NCBI GenBank assembly: GCA_903851415.1
Contig: CAINOE010000128.1
Location: forward strand, 1-54,261
DNA from: an uncultured Rhodopila sp.
Lineage (GTDB): Bacteria; Pseudomonadota; Alphaproteobacteria; Acetobacterales; Acetobacteraceae
Direction of reading: 5' to 3'
DNA length: 54,261 nt
The notes below the pieces were generated by a model, which saw only the letters and a list, made by a program, of their open reading frames with translations, made no database searches and was not told the origin of the DNA. Below, in pieces: positions 7,077 through 15,862 of the stretch (its first letter is position 1; each line of letters starts with the position of its first letter). Position numbers and translations under genes: made by a program.

Positions 7077-8806
7077 CCTTCCAGCACGTAAGTGCCGGGC
7101 GCCTCGCAGATTGGCTGGAACCCGGGCGCGCCCATCGGCGGCGGATCGACCGGGCCGCTGGAACGTTTGCCAAGCCATTTGTTCCATTCAACCCACCAGG
7201 ACCCGTCCTGCGGGACGGTGTCGTGTTCCCATTCGTCCGGCCCGAAGGTATGGCCGCCGGTTTCGCGGACCCGCATGCGGAAGTGGCGATGCGGGTGACC
7301 GGGCTCGCTGACGATGCCTGCGTTGTGGCCGCCGGACGTCAGCACGAAGGTCAGTTCGCCGTCGTTCAGCAGATGCAGTTTGAACACCGAATGCCACGGC
7401 GCGATGTGATCCCGTTCGGTGCCGACGAGGAACATCGGCAGCTTGATGTCGTCCAGCAGCACGGGACGGCCGGCGACCGGGAAGTGGCCTTCGGCAAGTT
7501 CATTGCGCAGGTAGAGCCGACGTAAATACTCGATGTGCATACGTGCGGGCAGACGCGTCCCGTCGGCATCCCAGGCCATCAGGTCAAACGGCGCTTCGTG
7601 TTCGCCCAACAGGTAGCTGCGGATGGCATGCGACCAGATGAGGTCATTGGATTGCAGCATCTGGAATGCACCCCCCATCTGGGCGCTGCTCAGGTAACCC
7701 TGGGTCTTCATGATGTCATTGAGAAAATTGAGCTGATCTTCAGTGATGAACAGCTCCAACTCACCGGCTTCGGTAAAGTCGGTCTGCGCCGCGAACAGCG
7801 ACATGCTTGCAAAGCGGTCGTCGTGGTCGCGTGCCATAGCGGCGGCGGCGATTGTGAGAAGTGTTCCGCCAAGGCAATATCCTGTCGCGTGGATTTTTGC
7901 GTCGCCGCAAATCGCCTGTACGGCGCCGACCGCCGCCATGACACCGAGCGTGCGATAGTCATCCATGGTCGTTTCGGCCATGTCCGCATTTGGGTTGCGC
8001 CAGGAAATCGCGAAGACGGTGCGCCCTTGCGCGACCAACCAGCGGATCAGCGAATTACCCGGCGATAGGTCCAGGATATAATACTTCATGATCCATGCAG
8101 GCACGATCAACACCGGCTCGGCACCGACCTTCGGGGTCGAAGGGGCATATTGGATCAGTTCGATCAACGCATTTCGAAACACGACCTTGCCCGGCGTTGC
8201 GGCAACATCTTTTCCGACGGTAAAGCCGCTCGGGGCCGAGCCGCTCTGGTCGCGCAAGTAATTTCCGAGCCCGATCAGAAGGTTTTTGCCGCCGGTGTCA
8301 CGGGTCGCGCCGATAACCTCGGGGTTGAGCCAGGGCACATTGGATGGCGAAATCAGATCGAGCCATTGCCGTGTCGTGAAGGCAACCATGCGCTCGTTGT
8401 GCGGGCCGACGCCTCCCGGGCTGCGCACCACGCTGTCCCACCATTCCTCACCAAGCAGCACTGCCTGGGTCAGCAGACTATAAGGGCGCTGATGCCACGC
8501 CGGATTGGCGAAACGATGGTCACCCGGTTGCGGAACAATCGGCTCTTGCTGACCCATCGCCGCGCGCATCAGCCGGGCCCACTGGGCCATCGCCGATCGC
8601 CCGAGATCCGCCGTCTGGAACGGCGCATTTGCCGCATGGGCAGCCCAATCCAGGCATGCAAGAGCTACAGTGCTAGGCGAGCGACCGCCAGTGAACCGGC
8701 TCTGCCACGCATGCAGCAGGCGGTCGAGGTCGGCTGATGTTGTTAAGCGCGGTGGCTGGACATCGGGGGCCGGAGCCAAGCGGATTGGCGTCGTGATGTC
8801 TGGCAT
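7073..8806 (-). CDS. phaC: Class I-type poly(3-hydroxyalkanoate) synthase
   Basis: A 577-residue PHA synthase that polymerises (R)-3-hydroxyacyl-CoA on the granule surface. The lipase-like box GYCLGG carries the nucleophile Cys311; Asp466 (GTERDHIAPW) and His494 (SGGHNAG) complete the triad. The length and single-subunit architecture fit class I, and no phaE or phaR partner is adjacent. It is in an operon with a stress protein upstream and the MaoC-acyltransferase fusion and ackA downstream, rather than with the usual phaA-phaB genes. This suggests an accessory synthase used under particular conditions. Confidence 0.93.
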   Translation of the reverse strand: MPDITTPIRLAPAPDVQPPRLTTSADLDRLLHAWQSRFTGGRSPSTVALACLDWAAHAANAPFQTADLGRSAMAQWARLMRAAMGQQEPIVPQPGDHRFANPAWHQRPYSLLTQAVLLGEEWWDSVVRSPGGVGPHNERMVAFTTRQWLDLISPSNVPWLNPEVIGATRDTGGKNLLIGLGNYLRDQSGSAPSGFTVGKDVAATPGKVVFRNALIELIQYAPSTPKVGAEPVLIVPAWIMKYYILDLSPGNSLIRWLVAQGRTVFAISWRNPNADMAETTMDDYRTLGVMAAVGAVQAICGDAKIHATGYCLGGTLLTIAAAAMARDHDDRFASMSLFAAQTDFTEAGELELFITEDQLNFLNDIMKTQGYLSSAQMGGAFQMLQSNDLIWSHAIRSYLLGEHEAPFDLMAWDADGTRLPARMHIEYLRRLYLRNELAEGHFPVAGRPVLLDDIKLPMFLVGTERDHIAPWHSVFKLHLLNDGELTFVLTSGGHNAGIVSEPGHPHRHFRMRVRETGGHTFGPDEWEHDTVPQDGSWWVEWNKWLGKRSSGPVDPPPMGAPGFQPICEAPGTYVLEG

Positions 8807-8875
8807 GGTGTTACCCCCTCAATGACCTGGTGGAACGGCGCGGGTGCCCCGTGCCATGAGCTTGCCGAACGTGGA

Positions 8876-9400
8876 TCAGCCAACGGCTGCGGAATGCACC
8901 TCAAGCGAGGCCGGGTGGGAGGTGCCCAGGATGTCCCTTGCACGAGCGACATCCTCGGGACTGCAGTGCGCGATCACCAGGAAGCCGTCGGCCTTGATTG
9001 CAGTCTCATACTGAAGTACGCTGTCCTTCGGCACGCCGATGCTGTACAGCGCGGCGCCAATCGCACCAAGTCCGCCTGTAAGGATAGCGGTTTCGGCACC
9101 GGAAAAGATTATCGCGGCCAGATAGCCGAGAACGACGACATGGCCCACGATAGGAATTGTCAGAAAGAGGCCGCCGAAGAACAGGCCCCAGAGTCCGCCC
9201 CAGAAGGCGCCGCGTGTGCCCCAGAACTTGACGCGATCTCCCATATTGTAAAAGCCGACGACCTTTTCGTCGGTGTGGTAGCCTTTGCCGATGACACTGA
9301 GGTGCTTCATCTCGAACCCGTTGTCAGCCAGTTTTTTCACCGCTGCTTCGGCCGACGGATGATCGGTGAAAACGGCGACGACTGAATCGGAAATTGCCAT
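8876..9400 (-). CDS. Stress protein with central glycine-rich membrane hairpin
   Basis: A 174-residue protein of the general-stress type (YflT/DUF1269-like). The N-terminal 45 residues resemble a small alpha/beta domain (VVAVFTDHPSAEAAVKKL). Residues about 65-120 are glycine-rich and hydrophobic (RGAFWGGLWGLFFGGLFLTI, then GHVVVLGYLAAIIF), and would form a membrane hairpin. A C-terminal segment resembles the N-terminal fold again (ADGFLVIAHCSPEDVARARD). It is first in the phaC-ptb-ackA operon, 69 bp before phaC. Function unknown; the family name is my best match rather than a firm assignment. Confidence 0.75.
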   Translation of the reverse strand: MAISDSVVAVFTDHPSAEAAVKKLADNGFEMKHLSVIGKGYHTDEKVVGFYNMGDRVKFWGTRGAFWGGLWGLFFGGLFLTIPIVGHVVVLGYLAAIIFSGAETAILTGGLGAIGAALYSIGVPKDSVLQYETAIKADGFLVIAHCSPEDVARARDILGTSHPASLEVHSAAVG

Positions 9401-9453
9401 GTGTAACCCTCTTTGCTGACGCGGCAGTGCAGACGCACCGCTTGGTGAAGGTC

Positions 9454-9500
9454 TTCATACCCGCCGCCGATCCGGTGGTGACAGGGTCGGAAACTACTCA
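9454..9500 (-). promoter_or_regulatory. Shared-box promoter of the stress protein-phaC-ptb-ackA operon
   Basis: Minus-strand box TGAGTAGTTTCCGACCC (9484-9500), then TATGAA (9454-9459) after 24 bp. The first gene starts 53 bp beyond the hexamer. Confidence 0.72.
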
Positions 9501-9589
9501 CGGGCGCACACTGCCTGGCACAGCGAACCGCAATGTCATGGCAGGACCATAGTGGCCATTGTCCGTCGCATCTGCCGACGGCGAAGTTC

Positions 9590-9606
9590 CGTGTAGTTTC
9601 CGTGCC
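9590..9606 (+). promoter_or_regulatory. Orphan copy of the shared promoter box
   Basis: Plus-strand CGTGTAGTTTCCGTGCC diverges from the operon box at 9484-9500. No intact plus-strand gene follows until the slipin at 10317, which has its own copy. It is also the most divergent copy (first base C, and T instead of A at position 14). This suggests a promoter left behind after its gene decayed, or one for an unrecognised RNA. Confidence 0.45.
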
Positions 9607-10197
9607 TTCTCGTGATGAAGTCTCAGACGGCACAGTGACTTGCGCCTTATCCGAGGGTCCCACTTGAAGTCCCGGATCTGGCAGCGATCGGCGTGCACGG
9701 ACTACAACCAGCAGCGGCCTTGAACGTCGCACTGGCCGCGAATGATCGGGTAAAATAGGCATTCTCGCTGTTACAATCCGGATTTCGATACGGCCGTCGC
9801 CGCATTCCGTATGCGCGGGAAGTCCGGTCGCCTGCCCGGCGTCCCCCGGATGCGGTCGCGGCTTTTAAGGCGAAGGTCACGAGCGCTGCCGTCTGGCGGG
9901 GTTGAACCCGGTTGCCGGATCGTTGCGTAGGCGTGCCTTCACGCGCGGATGATTGGTGCCGCGACGACTGTTCGTCTCGAAGAATGTTGCCATGCGTTTC
10001 CCCCGGCTCATTCTTGCCGATCGGCACAGTGCCCATTGCTCACCCCGAGTCAGCAGACTGGCGAACACCCGGGAAAAGGCTCGGCCAGAGGGCCGCCACC
10101 AGAAGACGACGACGACCTGTCTAGAACGGGTGCCTGTCTGGCGCTGCCCGCACGGCTCGGACTAAGTAATCGAAACAGTGTGAGCCGTGTCGAGGGA
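9607..10197. other. Long stretch without an intact gene
   Basis: About 590 bp with no convincing gene on either strand. It holds the orphan promoter above, a 38-codon minus-strand frame (9877-9993) that may be a gene relic, and a degenerate half-promoter near 10157-10172. Small plus-strand frames just after the orphan box stop within about 20 codons. It looks like a site where one or two regulon genes have decayed. Confidence 0.5.
9877..9993 (-). pseudogene. Possible relic of a small basic DNA-binding (HU/IHF-like) gene
   Basis: A 38-residue minus-strand frame starts at an ATG with a GGGGGA ribosome-binding site. It ends with RLRNDPATGFNPARRQRS, and the next frame continues VTFALKAATA. Joined, these weakly resemble the C-terminal arm of HU/IHF proteins (RNPATG, then IPA, then VTF and LKAAV). 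The N-terminal part does not match. The resemblance is short and could be chance in Arg/Ala-rich DNA. Confidence 0.22.
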
Positions 10198-10242
10198 TAG
10201 GTAATTTCCGAGCCTCCCCGGGCCGCCGCTTCAGGCCATAGT
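10198..10242 (+). promoter_or_regulatory. Shared-box promoter of the slipin gene
   Basis: Box TAGGTAATTTCCGAGCC (10198-10214) and CATAGT (10237-10242) after 22 bp. The slipin start is 74 bp beyond. A degenerate opposite copy may lie at 10154-10172 (GGCTCGGACTAAGTAATCG on the plus strand). Confidence 0.72.
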
Positions 10243-10316
10243 ATGCGGTAGCAGCGTCAACATCGCCTTCGATTTTCAACAGATGTCGGTTATCCTTAAT
10301 CGCAGGGCGGAGAGCC

Positions 10317-11153
10317 ATGTCGTATTTTTTCTCTTCTTACACCATCATCCCGGTCGTCGTCGTTGCAGCCTTCGTATTGGTCACGGCGACCGTCAAAATC
10401 CTGCGCGAATATGAACGCGCTGTGGTCTTCACGCTCGGCCGCTTTCAGAAGGTCAAGGGGCCGGGTCTTGTGCTGCTGGTTCCTTTTATTCAGGAAATGG
10501 TGCGGGTGGATCTCCGCATACAGGTTATAGAGATTCCGACCCAGGACGTGATCTCGCACGATAACGTGTCGATGAAGGTCGACGCGGTGCTTTATTTCAA
10601 CGTCGTCAACCCGGAACGCGCAATAATTCAGGTCCAGAACTTCCTTCCGGCGACGAACATGCTTGCGCAAACGACGTTGCGCGCGGTACTGGGGCAGCAC
10701 GAGCTCGACGAGATGCTATCTGAACGAAAGAAACTGAGCGCTGATGTCCAGAGCATCCTGGACTCCCAGACCGAACTCTGGGGGATCAAAGTGAGCAACG
10801 TCGAAATCAGAACCGTCGAACTGACCGACAACATGGTGAAAGCCATCGCCAAGCAGGCGGAGGCGGAGCGCGACCGGCGTGCCAAGATCATACACGCCGA
10901 AGCCGAGTTCCAGGCATCACAAACATTGGTCAACGCTGCCAAAATCCTCTCCAGCATTCCCGCGGCAATGCAGTTGCGCTACCTGCAAACGCTGGCGGAC
11001 ATCGGAGCCGAACAGAACTCCACGATTATATTCCCAATGCCGATCGACATTATCAAGCCGTTTTTGGAGCTGCTTGACAACGCCGCCAAGGTGCCTGCTG
11101 CTAATGGTCTCATTCATGGCTCGCCAATAAACCAAGTGCCAGTGCGGGACTGA
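10317..11153 (+). CDS. Slipin (stomatin/prohibitin/SPFH-family membrane protein)
   Basis: A 278-residue SPFH protein. One N-terminal membrane segment (about residues 8-30) is followed by the family block EYERAVVFTLGRFQKVKGPG, then VDLRIQVIEIPTQDVISHDN, and a coiled-coil-prone C-terminal half (AKQAEAERDRRAKIIHAEAE). Slipins form oligomeric membrane rings and scaffolds. They often pair with an NfeD partner, but none is next to it here. The ATG at 10317 has GGAGAG just upstream. In this setting it may protect membrane integrity during starvation or loss of proton-motive force; that role is inferred. Confidence 0.92.
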   Translation: MSYFFSSYTIIPVVVVAAFVLVTATVKILREYERAVVFTLGRFQKVKGPGLVLLVPFIQEMVRVDLRIQVIEIPTQDVISHDNVSMKVDAVLYFNVVNPERAIIQVQNFLPATNMLAQTTLRAVLGQHELDEMLSERKKLSADVQSILDSQTELWGIKVSNVEIRTVELTDNMVKAIAKQAEAERDRRAKIIHAEAEFQASQTLVNAAKILSSIPAAMQLRYLQTLADIGAEQNSTIIFPMPIDIIKPFLELLDNAAKVPAANGLIHGSPINQVPVRD

Positions 11154-11251
11154 AATTCTGAGGGGAATGCAGACCCGGAGGCTTGTAGCGACCGTGCCAT
11201 GCAATCACTGACGAATGTCATCGAACGAATGTATATACAAAGGAGCGTATC

Positions 11252-11405
11252 ATGGACAATAATCGCCTCGAAGGCATCGGCTATCAGGTCAGGGGGGCCT
11301 GAAGGAATGTCTCGCCGAGTTCAGCGGGATGTGAAGTTCACGGCCGACGGCGCCGCCGGGCGGGCCGCGGGCCACGACGCGGTTTCGAGGTGCCGGACGA
11401 TATAA
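11252..11405 (+). pseudogene. csbD-like general stress gene broken by two frameshifts
   Basis: Reading across frames gives MDNNRLEGIGYQVRG, then GLKECLAEFSG, then DVKFTADGAAGRAAG. This is the usual layout of CsbD proteins (xxNRVEGxxxQVKGxxKEAxGKxTGDxKLxAxGxAxxAAGK). The first break is at a run of six G near 11291 and the second at GGG near 11330. Adding one G at each restores a continuous frame with the right family spacing. AGGAG stands 9 bases before the ATG. CsbD is a small stress-induced protein of unknown mechanism. The breaks may be real mutations or sequencing errors in G runs. Confidence 0.72.
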
Positions 11406-11464
11406 AGCCGCAGCGTCATGCCGTTTCCCCATTGCGGCCAGCAGGACCGGGGCCGGCGGACCCG

Positions 11465-13759
11465 TCAGAGCCGCGCGGTGGAAACCTGCAAGCCGGTGCC
11501 CTGGCGCAGTTCGTGCGGCTTGCTTCGAACAGAAAAGACCATTGGCTCGCCGGCTTCAAGCACGGATCCGACGATCTGCTTGTCCTGATCGTCGCGGAGT
11601 TTCAGGCACCGGCCGCGCCACTGAACCCGGAATGTCAGACTGTGCCAGTCCCCCGGCAAATGCGGGTCGATGTCAATGCCATCGTCGCGCAATGATAAGC
11701 CGGCAAAGCCAAGCACCGTCAGCATCCAAATGCCGCCGAGCGCCGCGATATGAATGCCGCCGTCGGTCGCGACCTGCGTATCCGCGAGATCGATATCCGC
11801 CGTCTTGCGAAGGAAGCGCAGCGCCATCTCGCTATCGCCCAGCCTGGCGGCGACAAGCCCATGCATGGCCGGACTCAAGGAGCTGCCATGGCTGCAACGA
11901 GGTTCGTAGTAGCGGAAGTTCGCCGCCGCCGCCTTGCCTTTGAATTGTTCCGGCAGCAGCCCCAGCAGAGCAACGACATCGGCCTGTTTGACCACCTGCG
12001 ATTGCTGCGTCCGCTCCCGCCCAAGCACCACGTCCATCGGCACGGTACGGCCTGCGTACTTGGTCAGATCGATGTCTTCCAGATCGAAATAGCCGGCGAA
12101 CTGCTCGAACAGTCCGGTGGCGGGATCAAGGCCCGTCACCAGCGTATCCGCAACGTTCCGCCACTGCTTCAGTTCGGCCTCGTCAAGACGCAACCGGCCG
12201 GAAAGCGTCGTCCAGCACGCCGGCCACCGTTCGCGCAACGCCGCGGCCACATCCAACGCGCGGCGGATGTTCCAGCGTGCCATGACGTTTGTGTAGGCAT
12301 TGTCGTCGATAGTCTCGTGGTACTCGTCCGGTCCGATGACACCGCGGATGTGGCAGCATCCGTCCGCCTCCAGCTTGGCACGGCTGGACCAGAACCGGCC
12401 GGTTTCGAGCAGAATCTCCGCCCCCGCTTCCAGCAGGAAGCCGTCATCTCCGGTCGCATGCCAGTATTGCCAGACCGCGTAAGCAACGTCCGCGCTGATG
12501 TGCTGCTCCTGCGAGCCGCACAGGATCCGGATGACCTGACGATCCGGTGCTAAAACCTCCAGGGGCGTCATCTCCGCGCCCGTATCGGCGGACTCCCAAG
12601 CATAGAGTGCACCGCGCCAGCCCATGCCCGCTGCCTTCGCCCGCGCCGCAGGAAGCGTGTGGAAACGATACATCAGCAGCGCGCGCGCCGCTGCCGGCCA
12701 CGTCAGAACATAGAACGGCAGCAGGAATACCTCGGTGTCCCAGAACACATGGCCATGATAGTCGTCCCCGGTCAGCGCGCGCGCGCCGATGGAGACACTT
12801 TCATCGGACGGATTGGCCGCACTGTTCAGATGATAGATGGCGAATCGCAAAGCCCGCTGCGCGACCGCGTCGCCATCGACCTCCACGCCGCTGTCATGCC
12901 AGCGCTTCGCCCAGGCCGACTCATGGGCCGCGAACACGCCGCTCCAGCCGAGGTGTAGCGCGCTTTGCAGCTTGTCACGCGCCTCCAGGCCGGGATCCGT
13001 GTCCGGGATGTCGCTGCGCACAACAGCAACGAAGCGCTGAAAGCAGACGACCTGGCCGGGGCGGCATTTCCAGCTCCAGGACCATGTCAGTTTGCCGCGT
13101 GCGCTGGGCGGATGGACCCGGCCGTCGATTTGCAACGCCGGCTCCGATGCCATGGCCAGGTGCTTACCGGTTTGCGTGGTGTGCCAGACGCCGACATCCT
13201 GATCGAGCCGATCATGGATCAGCCCGAGTTCCATACCTTCGAACGAGGCTTCAATGGTGACGTCGACTGCGCCGCTGTCGACTTCCATTTGGATCAGTTG
13301 CAGGCCGATCGCGCGGTCGCTCAGCGATACCAGGCGCAGGGTCTGTGCGCGAAGACCGAGATCGGGCGCCTTGATGCGGCTGCCCTGGCTGAGCAGGGCG
13401 CCACGGCGCAGGTCAAGCGTCATGCGATGCGACGACACGTCACCGGGATGCAGCAGCAGGGGCTCTCCGGCCGCCAGGAAACGGACCCGCAGCCAGTCCG
13501 CGGCCGGCACCAGCCCGGGGGTTTGGTGCTCGGTGCCGGAGACGTCGAACAGCCCCGCAACATAGGTTCGGGCCGGCACAACCCATCGTGCGCCTCGCGA
13601 CGCCGCCCGGGCACCTCTGATGCCCAGGAAGCCGTTGCTGATTGCGAAGCGCGACTCGATGCTGCTTTCGCGAAGCGGATCGTAACCATCCACCGACAGG
13701 ACCCAGGCCGGATCAGCCGTTGGCGTTAATATCTGCGCCATCGTCTCCTGTTCGGTCAT
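11465..13759 (-). CDS. GH65 glycoside phosphorylase (trehalose/kojibiose/maltose phosphorylase type)
   Basis: A 764-residue GH65 enzyme, normal length. The N-terminal beta-sandwich (ESRFAISNGFLGIRG) leads into an (alpha/alpha)6 barrel containing GHVFWDTEVFLLPF and the catalytic acid motif GVIGPDEYHE (Glu479). A phosphate-binding type loop appears near CSHGSSLSPAMHG. The ATG at 13759 overlaps the stop codon of the preceding beta-phosphoglucomutase gene (ATGA), so the longer reading is not needed. Inverting GH65 phosphorylases release beta-glucose 1-phosphate, exactly the substrate of the gene beside it, so phosphorolysis rather than hydrolysis is likely. Which disaccharide it uses cannot be told from sequence. 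Confidence 0.88.
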   Translation of the reverse strand: MTEQETMAQILTPTADPAWVLSVDGYDPLRESSIESRFAISNGFLGIRGARAASRGARWVVPARTYVAGLFDVSGTEHQTPGLVPAADWLRVRFLAAGEPLLLHPGDVSSHRMTLDLRRGALLSQGSRIKAPDLGLRAQTLRLVSLSDRAIGLQLIQMEVDSGAVDVTIEASFEGMELGLIHDRLDQDVGVWHTTQTGKHLAMASEPALQIDGRVHPPSARGKLTWSWSWKCRPGQVVCFQRFVAVVRSDIPDTDPGLEARDKLQSALHLGWSGVFAAHESAWAKRWHDSGVEVDGDAVAQRALRFAIYHLNSAANPSDESVSIGARALTGDDYHGHVFWDTEVFLLPFYVLTWPAAARALLMYRFHTLPAARAKAAGMGWRGALYAWESADTGAEMTPLEVLAPDRQVIRILCGSQEQHISADVAYAVWQYWHATGDDGFLLEAGAEILLETGRFWSSRAKLEADGCCHIRGVIGPDEYHETIDDNAYTNVMARWNIRRALDVAAALRERWPACWTTLSGRLRLDEAELKQWRNVADTLVTGLDPATGLFEQFAGYFDLEDIDLTKYAGRTVPMDVVLGRERTQQSQVVKQADVVALLGLLPEQFKGKAAAANFRYYEPRCSHGSSLSPAMHGLVAARLGDSEMALRFLRKTADIDLADTQVATDGGIHIAALGGIWMLTVLGFAGLSLRDDGIDIDPHLPGDWHSLTFRVQWRGRCLKLRDDQDKQIVGSVLEAGEPMVFSVRSKPHELRQGTGLQVSTARL

Positions 13760-14499
13760 GCCGGTTTCCGGCACATGCGGCCCTCGGCCAGTTCATCGAC
13801 CGCGACCTCATCCAGGCTCGTCACCACGAGATCGGCGCGCGCGGTTCGCAGCAAAGCCGCGTCGTCATGACGGGCAACGCCGAGCCCGGTCATCCCGCCG
13901 GCGTGCGCCGCCTCGATGCCGGCAGGGGCGTCCTCGGCGACGAAGCAATGCGCGGGCGGGATCTGTAGTTCCCTGGCGGCGATCAGGAAAATCGCCGGGT
14001 CGGGTTTGCCGTGCGGCAAGTCGCGCCCACAGACATTGACATCGAAGACCTCGAACAGGTTTTGGCCGGATACAAGATGCACCGACCGCATCATGTCGTT
14101 GGCGTTTTTGGAGGACGACGCGACCGCCATCGGCCAACCGAGCGACAGCACGGCCTGGACGAAACGCAGCGCGTCCGGGAAGGCCTGCACGCCCCCGGTT
14201 TGGATCAGATATTCAAGCCACTTCTGCTTGCGCTCTGCATAGCTGACTGCCAGCCGCGCGGCATCGGGCACGCCAAGCGCCTCAAGGGCGGCACGGGCGC
14301 CAACCACACGAGGCTTGCCGGCGACATTGGCCTGGTACATCTCGGTGGTGAACAGGTTCGGATCGGCTATTCCGCTCAGCGCTTCGCGCCAGGCGTGTTC
14401 ATGCGGCGACGCGAGCAAGACGCCATCGACATCGAAAATGGCTGCTTTCAATGTTCCGAGCTGAACGGATGGCGATGCCGGTAATTCGCGGACGGACAT
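13756..14499 (-). CDS. pgmB: Beta-phosphoglucomutase (HAD superfamily)
   Basis: A 247-residue HAD enzyme. FDVDGVL near residue 23 carries the two catalytic Asp, ASSSKN is motif II, and GKPDPAIFLIAARELQ with VAEDAPAGIEAA completes motifs III and IV; this last block is typical of beta-phosphoglucomutases. It would convert beta-glucose 1-phosphate to glucose 6-phosphate. It is translationally coupled to the GH65 gene downstream, the usual partnership in maltose and trehalose phosphorolysis. It is first in its operon and has a promoter box. Confidence 0.88.
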   Translation of the reverse strand: MSVRELPASPSVQLGTLKAAIFDVDGVLLASPHEHAWREALSGIADPNLFTTEMYQANVAGKPRVVGARAALEALGVPDAARLAVSYAERKQKWLEYLIQTGGVQAFPDALRFVQAVLSLGWPMAVASSSKNANDMMRSVHLVSGQNLFEVFDVNVCGRDLPHGKPDPAIFLIAARELQIPPAHCFVAEDAPAGIEAAHAGGMTGLGVARHDDAALLRTARADLVVTSLDEVAVDELAEGRMCRKPA

Positions 14500-14566
14500 T
14501 GGCCTGCACCTTAACTTTCTATTTCTCGCGCCGTGACGTCATCGGATTATCCGCGCTCCGATTCAT

Positions 14567-14611
14567 CCTATGACGCCCCGGTCCAGCCGGGGCAGGCTCG
14601 GAAATTACTCA
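14567..14611 (-). promoter_or_regulatory. Shared-box promoter of pgmB-GH65
   Basis: Minus-strand box TGAGTAATTTCCGAGCC (14595-14611), then CATAGG (14567-14572) after 22 bp; start codon 67 bp further. Confidence 0.75.
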
Positions 14612-14673
14612 TTCGCGCGTTTCCATCCGGGAGCCGGCGGCGCCACCACGACGCGGCCGAAACCGCGGCGGTC

Positions 14674-14718
14674 TAGGTAATTTCCGAGCCTGACGCGCCG
14701 CCATTTTCCAGCAGATAT
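14674..14718 (+). promoter_or_regulatory. Shared-box promoter of the glycosyltransferase gene
   Basis: Box TAGGTAATTTCCGAGCC (14674-14690), identical to the slipin copy, then AGATAT (14713-14718) after 22 bp. The -10 overlaps the ATG at 14717, so transcription would begin downstream of it. This supports 14795 as the true start of the next gene. Confidence 0.75.
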
Positions 14719-14794
14719 GAAGCTGGACTTCAATGCCACGATTTTTGCGCCCGGCAGCCGCGCAGACGCTGAATCCTTTACCGGAGCACCGACC

Positions 14795-15862
14795 ATGCGC
14801 ATCGCCCTGATCGCCCCGTTATACGAAGCGGTTCCACCGAAGCTTTATGGTGGTACCGAACGGGTCGTCTCGTTCCTGACCGAGGAACTCGTCGCACTCG
14901 GCCACGATGTTACCTTGTTTGCGAGCGGAGATTCCGTGACGCGGGCGGAGCTCCACCCGGCATGGCCACAAGCCCTGCGGCTGGATCCTTTGATTCGCGA
15001 TCAACTGGCGCCCAACCTGCTGCTGCTCGAGGCCGTTCACCGGCGCGCGGATGAGTTCGACGTGATGCACTTCCACATGGACTACCTGCCGTTCAGCCTC
15101 TTCAGCCGGCAGCCGACGCCCTTCGTGACGACATTACATGGCCGGCTCGACCTGCCCGAACTGAAGCCGATGTTCAACGCGTTTCCGCGGGTGCCGCTTG
15201 TCAGCATCTCGGACAATCAGCGCCGGCCGTTGCCTGATGCCAACTATGTTGGGACAGTCTATCATGGCTTGCCCGCCGGCCTGCTGACGCCGGTGAGCGG
15301 CATCAAGGTGGAGTATCTCGCTTTTCTCGGCCGCATCGCGCCGGAGAAGGGTCCGGACGCCGCGATCCGCATTGCGCGCGCCTCCGGAATACCGCTGAAG
15401 ATCGCGGCGAAGGTCGACGTGGCCGATCGAGTTTATTTCGAGACGGTGATTCGGCCGATGCTGGCGGAAGGCGGGGTGGAGATGGTGGGCGAGATTTCCG
15501 ACGCGCGGAAGCCGGCTTTTCTGGCCGGCGCTGTTGCACTGCTGATGCCAATCGCGTGGCCGGAGCCGTTCGGCCTCGTGATGATAGAAGCGATGGCGTG
15601 CGGCACGCCAACGATCGCTTTCAATCGGGGTTCGGTGCCCGAGATCATCGATGACGGCGTGACGGGCATCATCGTTGAGAATGAGGCGGGCGCCATCGCC
15701 GCTGTGTCGCGGGTGGCGCGGCTTTCGCGCCGGAAGGTGCGGGCGGTATTCGCCGACCGCTTTACCGCCCGGCGGATGGCTCAGGACTACGTCGCGATCT
15801 ACCGCAACGTCGCTTCCCGGCTGGGCTCCGATCGGCCGGCGCTCATGGAGGCAGCGGACTAA
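14795..15862 (+). CDS. GT4-family glycosyltransferase
   Basis: A 355-residue GT-B fold glycosyltransferase. The N-terminal MRIALIAPLYE and the loop PPKLYGGTERVVSFLTEEL are typical of GT4 enzymes. The C-terminal nucleotide-sugar domain holds YLAFLGRIAPEKGPDAAIRI and the EX7E region around EPFGLVMIEAMACGTPTIAF. The ATG at 14795 has GGAGC 8-12 bases upstream and fits the predicted promoter; the longer frame from 14717 would begin inside the -10. The acceptor is unknown. As a partner of the divergent GH65-pgmB operon it could act in storage-sugar or surface-glycan metabolism. Confidence 0.88.
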   Translation: MRIALIAPLYEAVPPKLYGGTERVVSFLTEELVALGHDVTLFASGDSVTRAELHPAWPQALRLDPLIRDQLAPNLLLLEAVHRRADEFDVMHFHMDYLPFSLFSRQPTPFVTTLHGRLDLPELKPMFNAFPRVPLVSISDNQRRPLPDANYVGTVYHGLPAGLLTPVSGIKVEYLAFLGRIAPEKGPDAAIRIARASGIPLKIAAKVDVADRVYFETVIRPMLAEGGVEMVGEISDARKPAFLAGAVALLMPIAWPEPFGLVMIEAMACGTPTIAFNRGSVPEIIDDGVTGIIVENEAGAIAAVSRVARLSRRKVRAVFADRFTARRMAQDYVAIYRNVASRLGSDRPALMEAAD

